Shown here piece after piece: positions 15,901 to 20,575 of a stretch of DNA of 20,575 bases (position 1 is the first letter of the stretch; every line of letters starts with the position of its first letter). The notes beneath the pieces are model-generated. The model was given only the letters and a program-made list of their open reading frames with translations, was not told the origin of the DNA and did no database searches. Origin of the DNA: UBA6164 sp045107135 (lineage in GTDB: Bacteria; Patescibacteriota; Gracilibacteria; BD1-5; UBA6164); NCBI GenBank assembly GCA_045107135.1, contig JASFZI010000028.1, positions 1 to 20,575 of the forward strand, in the 5' to 3' direction. Both the position numbers and the translations under genes were made by a program.

Positions 15901-18598
15901 AAAGTTTTTGGATGAAGAGTTTGTTGATAAGTCAATAAATAAAATTTTAGTACAAACAAACTTTAATGGTATAAAAATATTGAATTTTTTAATTCAAGAA
16001 AATCTTTTATCAAAATCTTTAATAGTTGTAGAAAAATATATAAAAAATATCGAGCTATTAGAAAATGACTTACAATCAAAAATAGAATCTTTGATTGAGT
16101 GTGCTAAAGTTATTACCTTATTTGATGAAAATTTAGCTAAAGAGGTGTATAAAAAAGCATATACATTATCTTCTGGAATTAATGATCTTATTTATCATAA
16201 TTTTGAAATAATCGATGCTTGTACTAAAAAAACAAGGATTAAAAATAAAAGCGAAGAGAAGATTATCTCAACTTTGCTTGCTTCAATAGAGCCTATAGAT
16301 CAAATAAGATACAAGTTTAAACCTTGGTACATAGTTAATAAAATTGCAAGTAACTTGTCTATATCTTCTGCATTGGGAACAAATATTTTTTTAGATACAA
16401 GAGCTATTTACAATATAGAAGATAGTCTTATAAATAGTTTATCAAAACTAAAAATATCAGATAGTGAAAAAATAGCATTTAGATATATTTTAAATGAAAA
16501 TAGTCATTTGCTACTAGAACAATGTGAAAAAGAGTATGAAGTCAAAAAGGTTTTCAAATTTATTAGAAAAAACTATACAGATGATAAACAATTTGAAGTT
16601 TTGAGTAAATATAAAGGAAAATATAACTTTATAGATAAATATTTAGAGTTTTATTTATCCAACAATAAAGTAAAGTTTGAAAAAAATAAGAGTACTGATT
16701 TTAGCTCTGTAAAGATTAACGAAGAAAACTTTGATGATGTTTTTAATAAGTTTGATTATTTTGAGAAAAAGAGTTTCTGGGAGCATGTTTATAAAAATAA
16801 TTTGGTGAGTAAAAGATTTCTTGCTTTAAAACTATCTAAAAGTAATGAATTAGCTTCTGCATATCAAATATTTTTTGATTGTCTTGAAGAATATTCTAAA
16901 GATGAACAAGAAAAACTTTGCGAAGAGACAATCAAAAATAATGCTTATTATTTACAAATCAAAAATTGGTCTGGATTAAAACCTAAATTATTTTATAAAT
17001 ATATCAATGAAAAAAAAGTTTTAAATATTTTAATAGAACATAATTTAGATCTTTTTAGTGAAGATTTATTGCTAGAAACTCTTTCATATCAGGTAGAGCT
17101 TCTATCAAAACTATTATCAAAAAAAGAAAAAAAAGAGATCATTGAATTAAATTTAGAAATTATTAAAAAAGATATAATTATAAAAAAAGAAAAAGTAAAT
17201 TTAATAAGTACAGTAGAAGATTTTTTATGGAAGCTATTGTGTCATCCTGATAAACGAAAAAGATGGCAAGCAATGCATACTTTAAAAGAGTTAATCGTTA
17301 TAAATTCATCTCAATACTTATGTGTAATTGATAATATATTTCAAAATAGACCTGATGAAGATAAATATTCATTGAATTTCTCTGGCGTTTGGCATTTGCT
17401 TATGGTATTGCATAAAATTTCATTTGAACAGCCAATAATATTGTCAGTTATAGAAAATAAACTTTATGAATTTATTCAAAAAACTGAGCATATTTTATTT
17501 AAAAGAATTTCAAAAGAGATATTACTTCATATGAATTATGAAAAATACAAAGATGAATTAAAATTTATCGCTATAGCAAAATCATCAAAAATACAATGTA
17601 AATATTTTCAAAAAGAAGAATTTTTTAGTGATTTAATGCGTAATCATTGGGATACAATCCATTATTGGTATACAAATATTACATCTATATTTGATATTGA
17701 AATGAAAGAAGTGATAAATATAGCTGATAAATATTTAAAACAATGGCAGATTTCTATCAATGATATGAATTATAAAGAGTTTAAAATCAATTCTTTTGAT
17801 AGAGATACTTATTTGCTTACTGATAATAGACATGGTAGTTTACCTACAATTGAGGAGCTTCCAAATTATTTAGAATTTCACTTAATGTTTTTTATTGTTA
17901 ATGAACTTATAGATAAATATTCTGTTTTTGTTGATAGATATGATGATGGTGATTTGGAGAAATTTGAAGAATGGATTTCAAGGTTTTATATTAATAAAAA
18001 GGATTGGATTTCAGAAACACGAGATGAAAAGCCTCAAATTGATTTACTTTTTACTAATTATGATTATGAAAATATTGATTTAAAAGAACTTGTGCAGGAT
18101 AAGGAGAATTTTTTATTAAGTTGTAGTGTTAATAATATAAGTAGAGATAAATGTGTGCATGTAGAAATTGACTCAATTTTAGTAGATAAAAAAATCGGAC
18201 AAGAGATAGCTAACTATTTTAATAGTTTTAAAAGCCATTATGAATATAGTTTTCCTGATGATGGTGGAAAATTTTCACAAGAAATATTTACAAAAATATT
18301 TAAAATAAATCAAAATAGTTCTGAAATAGAAAATGATGATATATTTAAAAGAATGATTTATCATGAATTTAAATCAAAGTTTGATCTGGAATTTATCCAG
18401 TATTCTGACAGAGAAAGCGAATATGAAAGTTATAATTATGGGCATATTGTAAAAACATCACAAACAAAATTAAAAAAGATATTAAAAACCGAAAACAAAA
18501 ATATAATGTTTGAGATAATATTGAGAATATCAAAAGAAAATGATAGCAGCAATGTTCAAAAGCATTATGTATATTTATTAAAACAAGGAGAATTATAA
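12995..18598 (+). CDS. TIR-STAND NTPase, Avs (AVAST)-like phage sensor/effector
   Basis: A very large protein of 1867 residues. Residues 1-~135 are a second TIR domain (VFISYSSKDRK at 3-13; candidate catalytic E71/E73 in STFIYEKEL). Residues ~270-480 are a STAND/NACHT-type NTPase: Walker A A284-G-V-G-K-S-S290, then Y309-D-V-F-G-S-G-Y-Y317, Walker B I372-I-I-D375-A-A-D-N-A380 and T411-S-R413. The YD-FG-G-Y and DAADNA elements are ones I associate with Avs-family proteins. A winged-helix-like part follows (~520-580), then a long helical repeat array, with HPDKRKRW (1417-1424) and RHGSLP (1612-1617) as conserved-looking marks. In Avs proteins the C-terminal repeats bind a phage protein and the N-terminal effector is activated on oligomerisation. 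Which Avs type, and which ligand, cannot be told here. Confidence 0.82.
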   Translation: MKVFISYSSKDRKIIREIYEYIKDDFEVWLDEKSLLSGEEFEREISLELSQCVIYLLIVSKNFWKSTFIYEKELPSIFQQVKLGKFIVPFILDDIASLEDPRGNYYLNNSISYINSLPRCKDGHIISYSDLLEKESDKNSILEKLKYELKKLPFSYTYFRFTLESLKMLHYESNINFIADIKIDDLEVRYIENNKVEKKREYQVDSLYDEYIYETFRENKKFIEIKNKIFREKEITKSYLENKFGSYLFPAPNMIMKNKIKTSSYEKLKAELNDAQLFHIIAKAGVGKSSAMTLLKQDLKNSNHIVILYDVFGSGYYKENKRYKKNNFLKQVINEIAVLNGLEPIDDSLIDLEIKLKEYLNKLHSWEKKITIIIDAADNAVSASKDSNERECFVSEFLRYEFPSNTKIIVTSRDGIRKERINAPKEAKVLELVPFSYEDTLKFLTYHNIELNDGDQNKFYSLTKGVGRVCEYAISNINSFLNNNKVADINSIFAMIYDKATQNFLSKESKYLEILVLMYRGITLKDFLNVTGLSEEKAKSIINTLSPGIEIQNGNLIFKDEDFEKFLDDKIKNKTKIHKKIAKRILEIDSEYSHRALGYHLANANMYAELVRSVFSDFRYDNQMLKQEIQQERIQLAVNIAFEKKDYFTISKLFIKAIELKKSQRNINDFLIDNPELVVINTSKSYATEFLYKDQKTNPLYFYRLAYLIVSENKEKSKQFINQAEEALYESLKNNEQNVDVKDISYRLMALYHLYGDSILLEKKFRLWFRLKIIQNLPQKFLRNLIISRDIFNRLTKIEQIVFAFYAYKAGNKEFYRRIYAQKCNFVDIDFFQNNCLEIVELLLLENNQTIANKLINNYKPKDFKELYSFFEVKDYEDTIFWYALNLQEINLEQFNDKKSMQKILKELYKSDLSYSKCLLGQFSNKTNIIEDWNSLYDSIDSWDEYYIKEFEKDYIKNIKLLILLKIAVKFLDEEFVDKSINKILVQTNFNGIKILNFLIQENLLSKSLIVVEKYIKNIELLENDLQSKIESLIECAKVITLFDENLAKEVYKKAYTLSSGINDLIYHNFEIIDACTKKTRIKNKSEEKIISTLLASIEPIDQIRYKFKPWYIVNKIASNLSISSALGTNIFLDTRAIYNIEDSLINSLSKLKISDSEKIAFRYILNENSHLLLEQCEKEYEVKKVFKFIRKNYTDDKQFEVLSKYKGKYNFIDKYLEFYLSNNKVKFEKNKSTDFSSVKINEENFDDVFNKFDYFEKKSFWEHVYKNNLVSKRFLALKLSKSNELASAYQIFFDCLEEYSKDEQEKLCEETIKNNAYYLQIKNWSGLKPKLFYKYINEKKVLNILIEHNLDLFSEDLLLETLSYQVELLSKLLSKKEKKEIIELNLEIIKKDIIIKKEKVNLISTVEDFLWKLLCHPDKRKRWQAMHTLKELIVINSSQYLCVIDNIFQNRPDEDKYSLNFSGVWHLLMVLHKISFEQPIILSVIENKLYEFIQKTEHILFKRISKEILLHMNYEKYKDELKFIAIAKSSKIQCKYFQKEEFFSDLMRNHWDTIHYWYTNITSIFDIEMKEVINIADKYLKQWQISINDMNYKEFKINSFDRDTYLLTDNRHGSLPTIEELPNYLEFHLMFFIVNELIDKYSVFVDRYDDGDLEKFEEWISRFYINKKDWISETRDEKPQIDLLFTNYDYENIDLKELVQDKENFLLSCSVNNISRDKCVHVEIDSILVDKKIGQEIANYFNSFKSHYEYSFPDDGGKFSQEIFTKIFKINQNSSEIENDDIFKRMIYHEFKSKFDLEFIQYSDRESEYESYNYGHIVKTSQTKLKKILKTENKNIMFEIILRISKENDSSNVQKHYVYLLKQGEL
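18585..18590 (+). promoter_or_regulatory. Strong Shine-Dalgarno for the small third immune gene
   Basis: AAGGAG lies within the last codons of the STAND gene, nine bases before ATG 18600. It is a nearly perfect anti-16S match in a region where many starts have weak sites, implying that the small protein is made efficiently and separately from the huge upstream protein. Confidence 0.7.
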
Positions 18599-18599
18599 A

Positions 18600-19070
18600 A
18601 TGAAGTGGCAAAAATGGCTTGAAAATTGGGATATGACATCTTTAAAAATAAAAACACCATTTTTAGAAATGGACTGGAATCCACAAGAAAAAGACAAAGA
18701 TGCAGCATGGGAGATGTATATAGAATTACTTACTAGAATAACTACTCAACCATTAAAATATGGAGATGAAAAAACTGCACTTGATAGTGTTTATAAACTT
18801 TTTCCATTAACTCGAGAAATTATTAAAAGAAATGGTCGTGATTGCTCTGAATTTACAAAAATTGCAATAGTGATATTAAATCAGAAAATAAGACCCTTTA
18901 CAGAAAAATGGCATTTTAAGTCTTTAAACAAAGCGTTTGAAGATGATGAAAAGTGTAAAAGTTTTAGAACTGAACTTGAAGAATTACAACAAATATTAAT
19001 AACTTTTACAAAAATGCTAGGTGATATGGCAGGAGTTGAAGAAGATTTAACTCAATTAAATAATAACTAA
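18600..19070 (+). CDS. Small conserved-looking partner of the TIR-STAND protein, function unknown
   Basis: A soluble 156-residue protein, probably all-helical, starting one base after the STAND stop codon. I cannot name a family. Features that look conserved rather than random are the Trp-rich opening (KWQKWLENWDM), LKIKTPFLEMDW, AAWEMYIELLTRITTQPL, a central GDEKTAL, and RPFTEKWH near residues 98-105, with an acidic C-terminus (GVEEDLTQL). No signal peptide, membrane segment or nuclease motif is visible. Tight coupling and its own strong ribosome site suggest a stoichiometric partner, regulator or immunity factor for the TIR-STAND protein; that is inference. It is the last gene of the immune operon; glycan genes resume 22 bases downstream. 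Confidence 0.7.
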   Translation: MKWQKWLENWDMTSLKIKTPFLEMDWNPQEKDKDAAWEMYIELLTRITTQPLKYGDEKTALDSVYKLFPLTREIIKRNGRDCSEFTKIAIVILNQKIRPFTEKWHFKSLNKAFEDDEKCKSFRTELEELQQILITFTKMLGDMAGVEEDLTQLNNN

Positions 19071-19074
19071 TATG

Positions 19075-19086
19075 AAGGAAAGGGGG
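19075..19086 (+). promoter_or_regulatory. Purine-rich ribosome site fixing the GT2 start
   Basis: AAGGAAAGGGGG ends six bases before ATG 19093. This favours 19093 over the in-frame ATG at 19072, which has no ribosome site and would place this purine tract inside the coding sequence as MKERGKQ. The protein from 19093 (MKFSVLMSIY) begins exactly as GT2 enzymes do. Confidence 0.75.
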
Positions 19087-19092
19087 AAACAA

Positions 19093-19905
19093 ATGAAATT
19101 TTCAGTATTAATGTCAATATATCACAAAGAAAAGTCAGAATATTTTAACAGAGCTATGCAAAGTATTTGGGATGAGCAAACTATAAAACCTGATGAGATA
19201 GTATTGGTTCAAGATGGTCCTTTGACAGATGACTTATATAAAAGCATTGATGAGTGGAAAACTAAACTAAAAGACAATTTTATTGTAATATCATTAGAAA
19301 AAAATGTTGGTCTTGGTTCTGCACTAAATAAAGGGATAAAGCATTGTAGTTATGAGCTTATAGCTAGAATGGATACAGACGATATATCTTTACCTAAAAG
19401 ATTTGAAAAACAATTAAAGGCTTTTGAAGAAAAAGATATTGATGTATGTAGTGCATTTATTAGTGAATTTGAAAATGATGAAAATAAAATATTGTCTTAC
19501 AGAAAGTTACCAGAGAATCATGAGGATATTGTAAAGTATTCCAAGATGAGAACACCTATAAATCATGCAGTAACAATGTTCAAGAAATCTGTCGTAGAAC
19601 AAGCAGGTGGATATAAACATATGCTTTGGATGGAAGACTATTATCTTTGTGTTAGAATGATTATTAACGGTGCAAAATTTTATAGTTTGCAGGATACATT
19701 GTTAAATGTAAGAGCGGGAAATAGTATATTAGTTAGAAGAGGTGGTATGGCATATGTAAAGGCAGAGGTAACTTTTTTAACTGAATTAAGAAGAATTGGT
19801 TATTTAACAACATCAGAATACTTGAAAAATATTTTAATAAAAGTTCCTATTCGGTTGTTGCCTAAAGGCTTATTGAAATATGTTTATAGTTTATTAAGAA
19901 ATTAA
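19093..19905 (+). CDS. GT2-family glycosyltransferase
   Basis: A 270-residue GT-A fold glycosyltransferase. The first strand FSVLMSIY, then VLVQDGP, NVGLGSALNKGI, the metal-binding RMDTDD (D94-x-D96) and a W179-M-E-D182 segment with the presumed catalytic acidic residue are all present and in order, so the enzyme looks complete. The family resembles the AmsE/WfgS-like transferases of capsule and O-antigen clusters, which add a hexose or hexosamine to the lipid-linked repeat unit on the cytoplasmic side. Donor and acceptor are unknown. Its N-terminal region is duplicated, diverged, at the end of the Wzy-like gene on the other side of the immune operon. The 3' end abuts a truncated epimerase gene. 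Confidence 0.85.
   Translation: MKFSVLMSIYHKEKSEYFNRAMQSIWDEQTIKPDEIVLVQDGPLTDDLYKSIDEWKTKLKDNFIVISLEKNVGLGSALNKGIKHCSYELIARMDTDDISLPKRFEKQLKAFEEKDIDVCSAFISEFENDENKILSYRKLPENHEDIVKYSKMRTPINHAVTMFKKSVVEQAGGYKHMLWMEDYYLCVRMIINGAKFYSLQDTLLNVRAGNSILVRRGGMAYVKAEVTFLTELRRIGYLTTSEYLKNILIKVPIRLLPKGLLKYVYSLLRN
19150..19204 (+). repeat. Right copy of the GT2 direct repeat, inside the intact gene
   Basis: This is codons ~20-37 of the glycosyltransferase and the partner of 11789-11843, offset 7361 bases. The direct repeat pair brackets all three immune genes. Both copies are in the same orientation and in coding frame. Confidence 0.85.
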
Positions 19906-19916
19906 AAGGTAAGACA

Positions 19917-20528
19917 TTGTTTATGAGTAGTGTGAAAGTATATGGGGAAGAGAATGATGTTTGTTATACAAAAAGTACACCATGTAATCCTCAGTATGAA
20001 TATGGCAAGAGTAAATTAAAAGCTGAGCAGGAGCTTCAAAAACTAGAAGATGATGATTTCATTGTTTCTATTATAAGAACGCCTATAGTGTACGGGTATG
20101 GAGTAAAAGTCAACATCAAAAACCTTGTCAATTTAGTTCGTAAAGTGCTTGTGTTACCTTTTGGCGGGATTGAGAATAGGCGGAGTATGATTTATGTTGG
20201 TAATTTGTGCTTTTTTATTGATGCTATCATCGAACGACAAAAAGGCGGTATATTTTTAGTAAGTGATGATGAACCGCTTAGTACAACGAGGTTGATAGAG
20301 CTCATCGCTGAGAATTTAGGAAAAAAAGTCTACCTTGTGCGTGTGCCATTTTTTGAGAGTTTGTTGAGGGTGGTTAAACCTTCTTTTCACAAGCGTCTTT
20401 ATGGGAGTTTAGAGGTTGATAATAAAGATACGCTGAGAAGACTTTTTGGCGAAGCTGAAGCATCACTTCCGTATTCTGTGGAAGAGGGGATAGGGTTGAT
20501 GATACATGGAGAGAAAGAAGAAGTTTGA
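19917..20528 (+). pseudogene. NAD-dependent epimerase/dehydratase missing its N-terminal cofactor domain
   Basis: The 203 residues match the C-terminal two thirds of an extended SDR (UDP-sugar 4-epimerase/WbpV-like). They begin at the catalytic strand FMSSVKVYGE, include the catalytic pair Y29-G-K-S-K33 and the substrate-side RTPIVYGYG and RRSMIYVGN motifs, and run to a normal C-terminus. The first ~110 residues with the glycine-rich NAD loop are absent; in this frame a TAG at 19887-19889 lies inside the preceding glycosyltransferase, so no hidden start exists. A TTG (19917) or ATG (19923) with AAAAGGT upstream could still be translated, but the product should not bind NAD. Base composition is higher in GC than its neighbours (24 of 60 in 20341-20400 against 15 of 60 in 16081-16140). 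Confidence 0.8.
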
Positions 20529-20535
20529 TTTGTGA

Positions 20536-20561
20536 CATAACACTGTATAAGTAGTGTTATG
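20536..20561 (+). other. Perfect 9-bp hairpin after the last gene
   Basis: CATAACACT (20536-20544) pairs fully with AGTGTTATG (20553-20561) around an 8-base loop. It lies 7 bases after the truncated epimerase stop. It could be a transcription end or a mobile-element or recombination site; no T-run follows within the window, so a standard intrinsic terminator on the + strand is not supported. Confidence 0.5.
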
Positions 20562-20575
20562 CGAGAGGCTATATC

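Noticed and set aside
19082..19086. G5 tract before the GT2 start as a contingency switch
   Set aside because: Too short for frequent slippage and lies in the ribosome-site region, where it is simply part of a purine-rich Shine-Dalgarno.
11844..19092. Immune island as a transposon or integrative element
   Set aside because: No transposase, integrase, terminal inverted repeats or tRNA target are visible; the flanking repeat is coding sequence of a glycosyltransferase with 20 percent divergence, not a target-site duplication.
1..20575. CRISPR arrays, tRNA or rRNA genes
   Set aside because: No regularly spaced repeats, cloverleaf-like segments or rRNA-like sequence were seen; the window is almost entirely protein-coding.

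Overview
The window is AT-rich, with every credible gene on the + strand and packed tightly: overlaps of 1, 4 or 8 bases are common and there is no intergenic space over 50 bases between genes. Gene content and order point to a member of the Campylobacterota (epsilonproteobacteria). The first genes follow the ptmD-E-F-B-A order known from the Campylobacter flagellin-glycosylation (legionaminic acid) locus. I cannot resolve the genus from the sequence alone.

Region 1 (1-3728) is the end of a legionaminic acid set: the C-terminus of a hydrolysing sugar-nucleotide 2-epimerase (ptmD/legG), ptmE (CBS pair plus nucleotidyltransferase), ptmF (Gfo/Idh oxidoreductase), ptmB (CMP-nonulosonate synthetase) and ptmA (SDR). 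Region 2 (3728-11848) is a second surface-glycan module. It holds a GT-B-like putative transferase, a Wzx flippase, a second nonulosonate core (neuB, neuC, neuA), another GT-B-like surface-carbohydrate protein and a Wzy-like polymerase. Together these could make, activate and transfer a sialic-acid-like sugar and then export and polymerise the glycan.

Region 3 (11880-19070) is unrelated to glycans and looks like an inserted immune operon of three genes. The first is a TIR protein with an unfamiliar N-terminal region. The second is an 1867-residue TIR-STAND NTPase with features resembling Avs (AVAST-type) phage sensors. The third is a 156-residue partner of unknown function. The genes are coupled by an ATGA overlap and a 1-base gap with a strong Shine-Dalgarno. 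This three-gene combination is my best candidate for an undescribed or poorly described defence system.

Region 4 (19093-20528) returns to glycan genes: an intact GT2 glycosyltransferase and an N-terminally truncated epimerase. The last 19 residues of the Wzy-like protein upstream of the island are a diverged copy of the N-terminal part of that glycosyltransferase (44 of 55 bases identical by hand alignment). The immune operon is therefore bracketed by two imperfect copies of glycosyltransferase sequence, which is direct evidence of past recombination at this site. The window ends with a perfect 9-bp hairpin.
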